Notes: generated by a model from the letters alone, not told the origin. 64,000 bases of DNA from Tatumella punctata (GCF_039523735.1 NZ_BAAAFW010000054.1:1-64000); one strand, 5' to 3'. Positions 24,567 through 34,460 are shown, counted from the stretch's first letter. Made by a program: numbers and translations.

Positions 24567-25868
24567 TCAGCGGTCCCAGTAAGCTTCTTCCAGGCTGTCT
24601 TCACGTTCCGGTAAACCACGGCTCAGGCGTGGTGAGTGTTGGTTAAGTACCTGATAGCTGACCCGGTTTGCATATTTGCAGACCTGAGCCAGAGAAGAAT
24701 AGGTCAGATACTGCTGCACATGTTTACTTGAGTTCGGGACTTTCTGACGGTGATAGTTATTTGCCGAAATATCATGTAATACCGCCGCCAGAGCACCATC
24801 CCCTGCTCCGTTAGTATTCATTATTTTTTCAGGACCGCCCATATAAGGCGCAATATGTGAATATATCTTTGCCGGCTGCCGGCAGTCCTGACGACGCATC
24901 CCACGGCTGAATTCGTACTGGTTAAACTCCGGAATTGCTCCCGGAAGTAATGGCAGATTAGTTTTTCGCCGGGTTTCCTGTTCGGTAAAGCCGGCCATAT
25001 ACAGCCCCGCGGGGCCGGCGGTACAGAGTACCAAATCAACCCATTCCAGTGCTTTATCCGCCGCCAGCAAAGGATCTGATTCTCCGGTCAGTTCACAGGC
25101 TTCATCTTCATTCATTGCCACAATCGAAATATGATCACGCAGAAAATCACGCCAGAATTGCGGGTTATCGGCAATCACGTGGCGTGTCCCCAGGGTCAGA
25201 ACCACCGGCACCTGATGCTTTTTCGCATATTCAATCGCTTTCATGGTGGCCTGAGGCATAGGTTCACCCTCTTTTGCCCGTACCAGGTAGGATGTCAGCA
25301 CCAGTACTGAGGCATCTGCAATCACCTGTTCAGTGATGCTTTTCGGTTGCAGCTGATTCATATCCCCCGGGCTGATGGCAAAGGTACGCTCGCCATGTTC
25401 ACCAATCAGGGTGTAGCACCGGCCGATAGAGCCACAGACACCCTGCAGATAGTTTAAATCGACTTTGCTGGAGGTATTACACAGATAACGGTAAGCGTAA
25501 TCACCGATCCTGATATTGTTACACATCACCCCCAGCAGTACTGAACGATCATCAGACAACACCGAGTAGTTATGCAGTGTATTACCGATAGTACCACCGG
25601 CAAACTGATGACTGATCAGCTGTCCGTTAAACAGTTCCTGATAAAGCGCTTCAGCCACATCATTTTCGATCACCAGCGAGTGTCCGCGGCTTAGCCCGTA
25701 CCGTTCGATAAAGCTGTCATCAACCTTAGCCTCGATATCCACCATAATCTGGTCAATACCTACCACCGGGGATGTGGTTTCTGAATCGGCCGGTGCGGCC
25801 TGTAATAACGGGTCTCTGGCACTGACCGGGAAATAATGTTTAGACTTACGCTGACCGGGAAATTTCAT
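24567..25868 (-). CDS. gsk: Inosine-guanosine kinase
   Basis: Gsk (433 aa) phosphorylates inosine and guanosine to IMP and GMP in purine salvage. It is a PfkB/ribokinase-fold enzyme: HQFAGGTIGNTLHNYSVL near the N-terminus forms the substrate lid, and NTNGAGDGALAAVLHD near residue 350 holds the catalytic Asp and anion hole. The start MKFPGQRKSKHYFPV matches E. coli. It sits between ybaL and hemH as in E. coli. Confidence 0.97.
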   Translation of the reverse strand: MKFPGQRKSKHYFPVSARDPLLQAAPADSETTSPVVGIDQIMVDIEAKVDDSFIERYGLSRGHSLVIENDVAEALYQELFNGQLISHQFAGGTIGNTLHNYSVLSDDRSVLLGVMCNNIRIGDYAYRYLCNTSSKVDLNYLQGVCGSIGRCYTLIGEHGERTFAISPGDMNQLQPKSITEQVIADASVLVLTSYLVRAKEGEPMPQATMKAIEYAKKHQVPVVLTLGTRHVIADNPQFWRDFLRDHISIVAMNEDEACELTGESDPLLAADKALEWVDLVLCTAGPAGLYMAGFTEQETRRKTNLPLLPGAIPEFNQYEFSRGMRRQDCRQPAKIYSHIAPYMGGPEKIMNTNGAGDGALAAVLHDISANNYHRQKVPNSSKHVQQYLTYSSLAQVCKYANRVSYQVLNQHSPRLSRGLPEREDSLEEAYWDR

Positions 25869-25933
25869 GTTTTTCTGTTAATCGCAGGAATAAAGCGCGA
25901 ATACTAGCATAATCCCGGCGATTAACGGATATT

Positions 25934-26893
25934 TCATCGGTACTGGCTGACCAGTTGCAACATCATGTCGATATGCAAATCATCATCATTCAGTGCCGGA
26001 ATATATTCAAATTTCTCGCCGCCGGCATGCAGAAAGAATTCACGGTTCTGTTCATTAATTTCCTCCAGCGTTTCCAGGCAGTCGGCTGAAAATCCGGGGC
26101 TCATCACCTGAATATGACGGATCCCTTTACCGGGTAAAGACTTCACCGTTTCATCCGTATAAGGCATCAGCCATGGCTCGCGACCAAAACGCGACTGGTA
26201 AGTCATCATCAGTTGCTGTTCTGATAACCCCAGAGCGTCACGCAGCTGACGGGCCGTATCCTCACAGCGTTGCGGATAATCATCGCCCTGGTCCGCAAAG
26301 CGCTGCGGTATACCATGGAAGGAAAGCAGCAGTACATCCGGCTGACCGTGCAGAGCAAATGACCGCTCCACCGAGGCTTTCAGGGCCGCGATATAACCGG
26401 GGTGGGTCGCATAATCACGGATAAACTGAATATCCGGCATGCTGCGGCGCGGCAGGAAAATCCGGTACAGGGCATCCCAGACCGCTGAAACCGTTGAGGA
26501 AGAAAATTGCGGATAGAGCGGCAATACAATCAGCCGTGTCACACCCTGCTCCAGCAACTGTTCTACAGCACTGGTCAGCGAGGGATTACCGTAACTCATG
26601 CCGAGGGCAACCGGCATATCGGTTTTTGCTGCCAGAGCATCGCGCTGACGTTTGCTGTATACCATCAGCGGTGAACCTTCCTCCATCCAGACAGAGGCAT
26701 ACAGTTTTGCCACCCTCGGTGAACGTAACGGCAGAATGGCACCATTTAATACAGGCCACCAGATGAGCCGCGGTACATCAACTACCCGCTTATCACTGAG
26801 AAATTGCTTCAGGTAACGTTTTACTGCAGATGGCGTTGGTGCATCAGGCGTGCCTAAATTAACCAGCAGTACGCCCGGCTTATCTTGCCTCAT
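25934..26893 (-). CDS. hemH: Ferrochelatase
   Basis: HemH (319 aa) inserts Fe(II) into protoporphyrin IX, the last step of haem synthesis, at the inner membrane. Visible are GVLLVNLGTPDAPT at the N-terminus, the catalytic His in LLLSFHGIPQRF and the Glu in SPGFSADCLETLEEI. I start at ATG 26893 (MRQDKPGVLL) with AAGGAA upstream; a longer frame reaches into the adk-hemH spacer without homology. It follows adk on the same strand. Confidence 0.96.
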   Translation of the reverse strand: MRQDKPGVLLVNLGTPDAPTPSAVKRYLKQFLSDKRVVDVPRLIWWPVLNGAILPLRSPRVAKLYASVWMEEGSPLMVYSKRQRDALAAKTDMPVALGMSYGNPSLTSAVEQLLEQGVTRLIVLPLYPQFSSSTVSAVWDALYRIFLPRRSMPDIQFIRDYATHPGYIAALKASVERSFALHGQPDVLLLSFHGIPQRFADQGDDYPQRCEDTARQLRDALGLSEQQLMMTYQSRFGREPWLMPYTDETVKSLPGKGIRHIQVMSPGFSADCLETLEEINEQNREFFLHAGGEKFEYIPALNDDDLHIDMMLQLVSQYR

Positions 26894-27014
26894 AGTAATT
26901 CCTTGATAATAGGCTGATACAGTGAAGGGGATATTGTAGCGGATCCTGGCGAAGGGAAAAGCAATTGCTGCTATCGTTAAGATTGCGAACCGGCAGATCC
27001 GGCCCGCACAGGGA

Positions 27015-27659
27015 TTACCCGAGGATAGTTGCCAGGTGGTTACTGACTTCAGATACCGGACGGGTACCGTCAATTTTCTGGTAGCGGGTACGACCTTCTG
27101 CTGCTTCTTTGCTGTAATAAGCAATCAGCGGCGCGGTCATCTGATGGTATTCCACCAGCCGTTGACGGACAGTTTCTTCCTGATCGTCTTTCCGGGTTGT
27201 CAGTGCTTCACCGGTCACGTCATCTATCCCTTCCTGTTTCGGCGGATTGTAGCTGACATGATAAACGCGTCCGGAAGGGGCATGTACACGGCGACCGATA
27301 ATACGGTCAACGATGATATCGTCAGGTACCGCAAATTCCAGCACCACATCGACAGCAATACCGGCCTCTTTCATCGCATCTGCCTGCGGGATAGTACGGG
27401 GAAAGCCATCCAGCAGAAAACCTGCTTTGCAATCGTCCTGCGCAATACGCTGTTTAACCAGTGCAATCACCAGTTCATCTGTTACCAGCTTGCCAGCATC
27501 CATAATGGCTTTGGCCTGTAGCCCCAGCTCCGTGCCCGCTTTGACTGCCGCACGTAACATATCACCGGTAGAAATCTGCGGAATAGCGTATTTCTCCATA
27601 ATGAACTGAGCCTGAGTTCCTTTACCTGCACCCGGAGCACCGAGCAAAATAATACGCAT
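27015..27659 (-). CDS. adk: Adenylate kinase
   Basis: Adk (214 aa) interconverts ATP, ADP and AMP. The P-loop is GAPGAGKGTQ at residues 7-16, the AMP-binding segment is STGDMLRAAV, and the LID domain spans RVYHVSYNPPKQEG to about residue 160 with RKDDQEETVRQRL. ATG 27659 (MRIILLGAPG) with AAGAGG upstream is the correct start, and the length equals that of E. coli. Upstream in-frame codons are non-coding. Confidence 0.98.
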   Translation of the reverse strand: MRIILLGAPGAGKGTQAQFIMEKYAIPQISTGDMLRAAVKAGTELGLQAKAIMDAGKLVTDELVIALVKQRIAQDDCKAGFLLDGFPRTIPQADAMKEAGIAVDVVLEFAVPDDIIVDRIIGRRVHAPSGRVYHVSYNPPKQEGIDDVTGEALTTRKDDQEETVRQRLVEYHQMTAPLIAYYSKEAAEGRTRYQKIDGTRPVSEVSNHLATILG

Positions 27660-27878
27660 TGCGTAATACCTCTTGCGAATCGCGTTTAATAAACTTTCAG
27701 AAGGGCAAAAACATACCATTATGTCCGGTTCTCCACAAGGACAGGAGCGGCTGTCAGCCTGCTAAACAAGGGGAACTGTACAGAAAGACGGCTTGTTATG
27801 CGTAACATCCGACGGGATACAGATCTCCCTCCATCTCTGCGGCTTTATACCTGCTCACCACGAACACAGAAAGACGTC

Positions 27879-27911
27879 AAAAAAAAAGCGCACCCGGTAT
27901 AAGGGTGCGCT
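27879..27911 (-). terminator. Rho-independent terminator of htpG
   Basis: AGCGCACCC at 27887-27895 pairs with 27903-27911. Read on the minus strand the stem is followed by eight or more U. It lies 42 bp past the htpG stop and ahead of adk. Confidence 0.92.
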
Positions 27912-27952
27912 ATCTGACTGCCGTTATCTGAATAATGGCCTGAAGAGGCGAA

Positions 27953-29827
27953 TTATCCCAGCAGCAACTGGTTCATACGACGAATAAACTGGTTAGGATC
28001 ATCCAGTGACCCGCGTTCAGCGAACAGGGCCTGATCCAGCAGTAATTCAGTCCAGTCAGCAAAACGGGCATCATCAGTGGTCTCTGCCGCCTGTTTCACC
28101 AGCGGATGGTCCGGATTAATTTCAAAGATATATTTAACTTCCGGTGCATCCTGGCCTGCAGCTGCAAACAGCTTCGCCATCTGGGTACTCATTTCATCGG
28201 CATCAGTCACCACAATCGCCGGGGTATCCGTCAGACGGTGGGTCAGGCGCACGTCTTTCACCCGGTCACCGAGCAGCGTTTTCACACGTTCAACAAAAGG
28301 TTCCAGTGCTTTTTCACTTTCTTTCTGCTGGTCGGTTTCTTCGTCGGCCAGTTTATCCAGTGAATCATCGGCTTTGCTGACCGACTGGAAAGATTTACCA
28401 TCAAACTCCGTCAGATAGCTCATCATCCACTCATCGATGCGATCAGACAGCAACAGCACCTCGATGCCTTTTTTGCGGAACAATTCCAGATGCGGACTGT
28501 TTTTCGCAGCAGCGTAACTATCAGCAGTGATGTAATAGATTTTCTCCTGACCGTCCGCCATCCGGCTGATGTAGTCTTCCAGAGTCACTGTCTGTTCTGA
28601 ACTGTCGTTATGGGTCGATGCAAAGCGCAACAGTTTAGCAATTGCCGGCAGATTCGATGAATCTTCGGCCGGACCTTCTTTCAGTGCCAGACCAAACGCT
28701 TTCCAGAATTGCAGGTATTTGGCGGCATCATCTTTGGCCAGTTTTTCCAGCATCTGCAGGGTACGTTTGGTCAGAGCACTGCGCAGGCTCTGGGTAACAC
28801 GGCTGTCTTGCAGAATTTCACGGGATACGTTCAGCGGCAGATCGTTTGAATCTATCAGACCGCGGACAAAACGCAGGTAGTTCGGCATAAACTGTTCTGC
28901 ATCGTCCATGATAAATACACGCTGAACATACAGTTTCAGTCCGTGTTTATGATCACGGTTCCACATATCCCATGGTGCCTGGGCCGGGATATACAGCAGA
29001 CTGGTATATTCCTGTTTACCTTCAACGCGGTTATGGCTCCAGATCAGCGGATCGGTGAAGTCATGGGCAATATGTTTATAGAAGTCGTTATACTCTTCGT
29101 CAGTAATATCTGACTTATTACGGGTCCACAAAGCCTGAGCTTTATTCACCTTCTCCCAGTGGGTTGTATCGTTCTCTTCATCTTTGGTTTCTATCTCAAC
29201 CGGTAACGCGATATGGTCAGAATATTTGCTGACAATATTACGCACCCGCCAGCTGTCGAGGAACTCGTCTTCACCTTCACGCAAGTGCAGGGTAATTTCG
29301 GTACCACGATCCGCTTTCTCGATATCGGCCAGGGTGTACTCACCTTCACCGGCAGACTCCCAGAACACACCGTCTTCTTTAGGTGCACCTGCCGCCCGGG
29401 TACGGACAGTCACTTTATCGGCAACGATAAATGCCGAGTAGAAGCCCACCCCGAACTGACCAATCAGCTGGCTGTCTTTTACCTGATCAGAGCCCATTGA
29501 CTCAAGGAAAGCACGGGTACCTGATTTAGCAATGGTCCCCAGGTTGTCAATAACTTCCTCACGGCTCATACCGATACCGTTATCACTCAGAGTCAGAGTG
29601 CGCTTTTCTTTGTCTGTTGAGATACGGACCCGTAAATCACCGTCCCCCTCATACAGGCCGGCGTCAGACAGGGCACGGAAACGAAGCTTATCTGCCGCAT
29701 CAGAGGCGTTAGAAATAAGCTCGCGCAAAAAGATCTCTTTGTTTGAGTAGAGCGAATGGATCATCAGCTGCAAAAGTTGTTTTACTTCTGACTGAAAACC
29801 ACGAGTCTCTTGTCCTTTCATTGTCAT
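27953..29827 (-). CDS. htpG: Hsp90 chaperone HtpG
   Basis: HtpG (624 aa) is the bacterial Hsp90, an ATP-dependent dimeric chaperone. The GHKL ATPase domain shows ELISNASDAADKLRF, SDNGIGMSREEV and GQFGVGFYSAFIVADKV. The middle domain has PLNVSREILQDSRVTQ, and the C-terminal dimerisation domain ends RRMNQLLLG. ATG 29827 is favoured because GAGG lies five bases upstream; a second ATG two codons later equals the E. coli start. A sigma-32 type promoter precedes it. Confidence 0.98.
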   Translation of the reverse strand: MTMKGQETRGFQSEVKQLLQLMIHSLYSNKEIFLRELISNASDAADKLRFRALSDAGLYEGDGDLRVRISTDKEKRTLTLSDNGIGMSREEVIDNLGTIAKSGTRAFLESMGSDQVKDSQLIGQFGVGFYSAFIVADKVTVRTRAAGAPKEDGVFWESAGEGEYTLADIEKADRGTEITLHLREGEDEFLDSWRVRNIVSKYSDHIALPVEIETKDEENDTTHWEKVNKAQALWTRNKSDITDEEYNDFYKHIAHDFTDPLIWSHNRVEGKQEYTSLLYIPAQAPWDMWNRDHKHGLKLYVQRVFIMDDAEQFMPNYLRFVRGLIDSNDLPLNVSREILQDSRVTQSLRSALTKRTLQMLEKLAKDDAAKYLQFWKAFGLALKEGPAEDSSNLPAIAKLLRFASTHNDSSEQTVTLEDYISRMADGQEKIYYITADSYAAAKNSPHLELFRKKGIEVLLLSDRIDEWMMSYLTEFDGKSFQSVSKADDSLDKLADEETDQQKESEKALEPFVERVKTLLGDRVKDVRLTHRLTDTPAIVVTDADEMSTQMAKLFAAAGQDAPEVKYIFEINPDHPLVKQAAETTDDARFADWTELLLDQALFAERGSLDDPNQFIRRMNQLLLG

Positions 29828-29867
29828 TGATACCTCAAAAATCAGGATTAACTAATGTCTGGATGTT

Positions 29868-29895
29868 AGATGGGGATGATATGCAGAATTTCAAG
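29868..29895 (-). promoter_or_regulatory. Sigma-32 heat-shock promoter of htpG
   Basis: On the minus strand CTTGAAA (29895-29889) and CCCCATCT (29875-29868) are separated by 13 bp, an excellent match to the sigma-32 consensus and similar to E. coli htpG. The -35 touches the recR terminator hairpin. Confidence 0.9.
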
Positions 29896-29919
29896 CTGAT
29901 GTTCAACAGGAACATCAGC
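29895..29919 (-). terminator. Hairpin after recR
   Basis: GCTGATGTTC at 29895-29904 pairs perfectly with 29910-29919, beginning seven bases past the recR stop. The following minus-strand TTGAAATT is only a weak U-tract, so termination may be partial. Confidence 0.65.
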
Positions 29920-29925
29920 AAGCGA

Positions 29926-30531
29926 TTAATATTTGAACTTTTGCCGTCCGGCAAGAGAATGTGACAGGGTCGTACCGTCAACCATTTCCAGTTCACCGCC
30001 GACAGGGACACCGTGAGCAATGCGGCTGGCTTCCACCGAATACTGACGACAAAGTTCGGCAATATAATTGGCGGTAGCTTCACCTTCAATGGTCGGGTTG
30101 GTCGCCAGAATCACCTCAGTAATGGCTTCGTTCTGCAACCGTTGTTCCAGCAGATCGAGCCCGATATCACCGGGCCCGATACCGTCTAATGGCGACAAAT
30201 GCCCCATCAGGACAAAATAGCGTCCGGAAAACTGGCCGGTCTGCTCCACAGCATGGATATCCGCCGGGCTTTCCACCACACAGATGACTCCATTTTGCTG
30301 ACGCCGTGGATTAGTGCAAATAGTACACATCTCCTGCTCGGTAAATGTCCGGCAGTGAGCACAGTGACCAATTTCCGACATCGCGCGGGTCAGCGCCTGC
30401 GCCAGACGCATCCCGCCGCTACGATCTCGCTGTAACAGGTGAAAAGCCATTCTCTGCGCTGACTTAGGCCCGACACCGGGCAGACAACGCAGGGATTCCA
30501 TCAGGGATTCCAGCAGCGGGCTTGTCTGCAT
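29926..30531 (-). CDS. recR: Recombination mediator RecR
   Basis: RecR (201 aa) works with RecF/RecO to load RecA at gaps. An HhH motif is in CLPGVGPKSAQRMAFHLL, the zinc finger is CAHCRTFTEQEMCTIC near residues 57-72, and the Toprim domain starts VICVVESPADIHAVE and includes LATNPTIEGEATA. Its ATG shares a base with the ybaB stop codon, giving the conserved dnaX-ybaB-recR operon. Confidence 0.97.
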   Translation of the reverse strand: MQTSPLLESLMESLRCLPGVGPKSAQRMAFHLLQRDRSGGMRLAQALTRAMSEIGHCAHCRTFTEQEMCTICTNPRRQQNGVICVVESPADIHAVEQTGQFSGRYFVLMGHLSPLDGIGPGDIGLDLLEQRLQNEAITEVILATNPTIEGEATANYIAELCRQYSVEASRIAHGVPVGGELEMVDGTTLSHSLAGRQKFKY

Positions 30532-30860
30532 CAGAATGGCATCTTAAAGCCGGGAGGCAGTTGCATACCGGAAGATACCGACGCCATTTTTTCTTTCTGG
30601 GTCTCTTCAATCCGGCGCGCTGCATCATTAAATGCCGCAGCAACCAGGTCTTCCAGCATATCTTTGTCATCTTCCAGCAGGCTTGGATCAATTTCTACAC
30701 GGCGGCAGTTGTGTGCACCATTGATGGTGACTTTTACCAGACCAGCGCCGGACTCTCCGGTCACTTCCAGTGCAGCGATCTCTTCCTGAACCTGAGACAT
30801 TTTGTCCTGCATTTGCTGGGCTTGCTTCATTAAGTTGCCCAGACCACCTTTACCAAACAT
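30531..30860 (-). CDS. ybaB: Nucleoid-associated protein YbaB
   Basis: This YbaB/EbfC-family DNA-binding protein of 109 aa begins MFGKGGLGNLMKQAQQMQDKM and ends with SSGMQLPPGFKMPF, both typical. It forms a tweezer-like dimer. It is located between dnaX and recR, as in most proteobacteria, and overlaps recR by one base. Confidence 0.97.
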   Translation of the reverse strand: MFGKGGLGNLMKQAQQMQDKMSQVQEEIAALEVTGESGAGLVKVTINGAHNCRRVEIDPSLLEDDKDMLEDLVAAAFNDAARRIEETQKEKMASVSSGMQLPPGFKMPF

Positions 30861-30914
30861 AGTTCTCTCTCTCTGCTTAGGCCACAGCCATCCTGATGAT
30901 GACCTGCAGCATGA

Positions 30915-32864
30915 TTACACGGGCCGGATGCTTTCCTCATCCAGATCCGCATCGAATAACGTCTGCAATGTCCTGATATAAGGATCATTGACCATCGACT
31001 GGCGCGCCTGCGTCAGCTTTTCTTCATAAATCGCCTGCCGCCATTCCAGTGGCGTCAGTACTGCCGGATTATCATCGGTCTCGATAGTCAGTTCAACCGT
31101 TTCACCTGCCGCGGCAGATAAAACCTCCGCCAGTACCTTACGGGCTGAAGGCGAATTCAGGTGACTTTGGGACGAACGCAGATGAAGAGACACGGCATTA
31201 CCCTGCTGTTGCTTCCAGGCATTCAGCGCCAGTTGCTGAACCAGTTTCGGCAGTGTCAGGCTGGCAATTTCTGCGGCCCATGCATCACGCTGTTGTGCCT
31301 CATCCGCCAGTCTGGCAGCCAGTTCCGGTGTTTTTTCATGTTCCAGTGCGCTGCGTAATGCTTTCGGCGTCGCCACAGGCTGAGTACTCTCTGTCTCCGG
31401 TTGCCGGGTCGTCCAGCGGTAACTTTCTTTTTTCTCCGGCTGACTGCCCGCGGAAGTTTTGGCTGACCGGGCCTGGCACCCCTGCCCGGTCACTGCGGCC
31501 AGTCGCTGCAGTGCACTCTGCGCCGGCTGCGCGTCAGGCACCGCCGGCTCAGTCTTTTTTGCGCCGGAGGCCCCCCTGCGCAATAGCTCGGTACGGGCCT
31601 GTAATAGCTGGCTGGTGGTATCTGCTTTCGCCGGTGTTTTCTCCGGTTCCGTACTCTGTTGCGGCCGGCTGCCGGTCACAGAGGCCACCGGGGAAGCGGC
31701 CGCGGGTGCTGATACGGCGACAGGCGCCGCTGTCTGAGGCCCCCTGAACGTCTCAGCGCTGCGAGGTTCAGTCACCGCCAGCGGATGAAAAGCCAGCGCA
31801 CGCAGCAGTGTCATTTCCACCCCCATACGACGGTCCGGGGCCAGTGGCAGATCTTTCCTGCCCATCAGCAATGTCTGATAATAAAGCTGTACTTCTTCCG
31901 GCGGTAATTTTCTCGCCAGTTCACGCAGTTGCTGTTCACTGGCAACAAACTCTTCATTCAGTGTGCCCGGTAACAGTTGCAGCATTGCGATGCAATGTAA
32001 CAAACGCAGCATTTCTACCAGCAGCACTTCCCACTCTACACCTCGGCTGGCCGCTTGTTGCAGCTGCTCCATCATCGCCTCAGCCTCGCCGCTGGCCAGA
32101 GCTTCAATTAAGGCCAGTGGCTGACTGCTGTCCAGTGCCCCCAGCATCGCAGCAACAGTATCGGTGGTCACAGCACCCTGCCCCATGGCAATCGCCTGAT
32201 CCGTAAGACTCAGGCCATCACGCAGACTGCCATCAGCTGCACGCGCCAGTAACTGCAATGCCCTGGCCTCTGCGGGGATCTGTTCCTGGCTGAGAATATG
32301 GGTCAGCTGCTGACTGATTTGTTCCACATCCAGTGCTTTCAGGTGAAACTGCAGGCAGCGGGAGAGAATGGTCACCGGTAATTTTTGCGGATCAGTGGTG
32401 GCTAACAGGAATTTGACATGCTCCGGCGGCTCTTCCAGCGTTTTCAGTAACGCATTAAAGCTATGCCGCGACAGCATATGTACTTCATCGATCAGATAAA
32501 CTTTGAAACGTCCGCGGGCCGGTGCATATTGCACATTATCCAGCAGATCCCGGGTATCTTCGACTTTAGTCCGGGAAGCCGCATCGATCTCAATCAGATC
32601 AACGAACCGCCCCTGTTCAATCTCACGGCAGTTTTCACACTGACCACAGGGTGTGGCAGTAATGCCCTGCTCACAATTCAGCCCTTTGGCCAGCAGCCGG
32701 GCAATGGTGGTTTTTCCCACGCCGCGGGTACCGGAAAAAAGATAAGCGTGGTGGAGTCTGCCCAATGACAAACCATTGGCCAGCGCGGTCAAAACATGCT
32801 GTTGGCCGACAACATCAGCAAAAACCTGAGGCCGCCACTTTCGCGCAAGAACCTGATAACTCAT
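30915..32864 (-). CDS. dnaX: DNA polymerase III tau subunit (gamma by frameshift)
   Basis: DnaX (649 aa) is the clamp-loader ATPase (tau) that also tethers polymerase cores and the DnaB helicase. The Walker A is GTRGVGKTTIAR near residue 45, a four-Cys zinc module CEQGITATPCGQCENC follows, and DEVH is the Walker B. The C-terminal part binds the polymerase alpha subunit. A slippery A AAA AAG ends at codon 437 (31560-31554), and a -1 shift gives Asp then TGA, so gamma is 438 residues. The segment around residues 375-500 is poorly conserved and Pro/Ala-rich. Confidence 0.97.
   Translation of the reverse strand: MSYQVLARKWRPQVFADVVGQQHVLTALANGLSLGRLHHAYLFSGTRGVGKTTIARLLAKGLNCEQGITATPCGQCENCREIEQGRFVDLIEIDAASRTKVEDTRDLLDNVQYAPARGRFKVYLIDEVHMLSRHSFNALLKTLEEPPEHVKFLLATTDPQKLPVTILSRCLQFHLKALDVEQISQQLTHILSQEQIPAEARALQLLARAADGSLRDGLSLTDQAIAMGQGAVTTDTVAAMLGALDSSQPLALIEALASGEAEAMMEQLQQAASRGVEWEVLLVEMLRLLHCIAMLQLLPGTLNEEFVASEQQLRELARKLPPEEVQLYYQTLLMGRKDLPLAPDRRMGVEMTLLRALAFHPLAVTEPRSAETFRGPQTAAPVAVSAPAAASPVASVTGSRPQQSTEPEKTPAKADTTSQLLQARTELLRRGASGAKKTEPAVPDAQPAQSALQRLAAVTGQGCQARSAKTSAGSQPEKKESYRWTTRQPETESTQPVATPKALRSALEHEKTPELAARLADEAQQRDAWAAEIASLTLPKLVQQLALNAWKQQQGNAVSLHLRSSQSHLNSPSARKVLAEVLSAAAGETVELTIETDDNPAVLTPLEWRQAIYEEKLTQARQSMVNDPYIRTLQTLFDADLDEESIRPV
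31518..31572 (-). promoter_or_regulatory. Programmed -1 frameshift signal in dnaX
   Basis: A AAA AAG at 31560-31554 is in the correct frame. An SD-like AGGGGGG lies about ten bases upstream. Downstream, GCCGGC (31548-31543) pairs with GCCGGC (31527-31522), with CTG/CAG extending the stem. These three elements mirror the E. coli dnaX site and predict gamma synthesis. Confidence 0.9.
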
Positions 32865-33049
32865 GGAATTTTAGTCACTGGATAGGGTTAACACATCATG
32901 CAGCACCCCAATCTGGCGCCACTGCATCTCGAATCTATAGCGGCGGATAACGGGACATTCCGGCCCCGTTATTGCGCTGCCTAGTGTATCAGCCACCCGG
33001 CCCATTGCCTATAAGTTTAGGTCACAGGCAGATACGGGGAACAGGTAAC

Positions 33050-33601
33050 TCAGTGGCCGGGAAAGTTAACCACGCTGAAGCAGTTAATACCCATCGCTTC
33101 CAGACGGGACTCCCCTTCGAGGTCAAATAAATTAATCACGAAAGCCGCATCATGTACCTCAGCCCCGGCACGACGGATCAGTTTTACAGTCGCTTCAATG
33201 GTACCACCGGTCGCCAGCAAATCATCGACAACCAGTACCACATCGCCTGGTTTCACTGCATCGGTATGCATTTCAAGCACATCCGTACCGTATTCAAGAG
33301 TGAATTCTTCACGGTAGGTTTCACGGGGTAATTTGCCGGGTTTACGTACCGGAACAAAACCTACACCCAGCCCTAAAGCCACCGGAGCACCAAACAAAAA
33401 ACCACGGGCTTCGGTACCCACAACTTTAGTAATACCTTTGCCACGATAACGCTCAACCAGCAGATCAATGGTCGCTGAATAGGCTTTTACATCTTCCAGC
33501 AGTCCGGTAACATCACGGAAAAGGATCCCTGGTTTCGGATAGTCGGGAACACTTTTAATGCTGTTTTTAATCGATTCAAGCTGTTGCTCAGTTACGCTCA
33601 T
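33050..33601 (-). CDS. apt: Adenine phosphoribosyltransferase
   Basis: Apt (183 aa) converts adenine and PRPP to AMP in purine salvage. The PRPP-binding motif is VVLVVDDLLATGGT near residues 121-134. ARGFLFG and YPKPGILFRDVTGLL are also typical of the family. It lies upstream of dnaX on the same strand, as in E. coli, separated by 185 bp. Confidence 0.97.
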   Translation of the reverse strand: MSVTEQQLESIKNSIKSVPDYPKPGILFRDVTGLLEDVKAYSATIDLLVERYRGKGITKVVGTEARGFLFGAPVALGLGVGFVPVRKPGKLPRETYREEFTLEYGTDVLEMHTDAVKPGDVVLVVDDLLATGGTIEATVKLIRRAGAEVHDAAFVINLFDLEGESRLEAMGINCFSVVNFPGH

Positions 33602-33941
33602 AATGGTACGCCTGGTGAATTCTCAGTAACGCGCAGACCCGGCCGGTCCGCTAAAATAAGCTGGCCGGTAACGTTATATTCGGGGGGACTGCACACGAAA
33701 ACGGACAAATCTAAGCAAACTGCAAAACAATTGCAACCTCAGACACCCGACTTGTGCTTTTTTATACTGCCTTTCAGCACCCGGGGACGTCTGATTACAA
33801 TAATCACTCCCTGTCTGATAAGCAATCGCTCTGTGCGGGAAGGCCTCCCGGGAAATAACTGCGACAGTGTCAGTGACCGGCAGTTATCATTGCTGCGCCA
33901 GTCATTTTGCTAACAGGTCATCCCGGACATAAATAAAGAAC
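33602..33941. other. 340-bp divergent intergenic region between apt and priC
   Basis: Both genes point away from this region, so it must carry their promoters. I see no RNA gene, repeat or convincing operator. A frame of about 110 codons on the plus strand has no family resemblance and was not called. Confidence 0.5.
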
Positions 33942-34460
33942 ATGAAGAAAGAAAAAGTTATCACCCAGTTTAGGCGCTTATTAGCACAGTTACAGCAGCA
34001 GGCGGAGCTGGCAGGTAATCCTGTTTGCCGGGAAAAACGTTTTGACCCCCTGTTATTTGCTGATCGCGGCCACCGATTACTGGACTATATTCAGCAAATT
34101 CGCTGCCATCTGCTGGCCCTGCAAGCAATGTCTGATAGTGAGTCGCCCCCTTTTCAATGGTTATCACAACGGATGGTTGATCAGTGCCAGGCCATGCAAC
34201 GGGAACTCAGTAGTCTGGACAGTCGTCAGCCCGCGCCCGCGACCAGCGCCAGCTATTGGTTTGATAAATATCAGCAACAACGTGGCTATGAAGCACGCCT
34301 GTGCGAGATGATAGAACAACAGGAACAGCAACTGAATACCGCCGATACCCTGCAACAACAGCAGCTTATTGCAGAACATATCTCTGTCCTTGAGCAGCGT
34401 CTGGCCCGCTGTCGTCACGCTTTACGTGAGAGCCACTGGCAGGCATCCCTGCGTAATTAA
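33942..34460 (+). CDS. priC: Primosomal replication protein PriC
   Basis: PriC (172 aa) helps reload DnaB at stalled forks that have lagging-strand gaps. The sequence is helical and Gln/Arg-rich, with the family's RFDPLLF near residues 32-38 and the C-terminal ALRESHWQASLRN. Synteny with apt and ybaM supports the call. Conservation is modest, as usual for PriC. Confidence 0.88.
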   Translation: MKKEKVITQFRRLLAQLQQQAELAGNPVCREKRFDPLLFADRGHRLLDYIQQIRCHLLALQAMSDSESPPFQWLSQRMVDQCQAMQRELSSLDSRQPAPATSASYWFDKYQQQRGYEARLCEMIEQQEQQLNTADTLQQQQLIAEHISVLEQRLARCRHALRESHWQASLRN

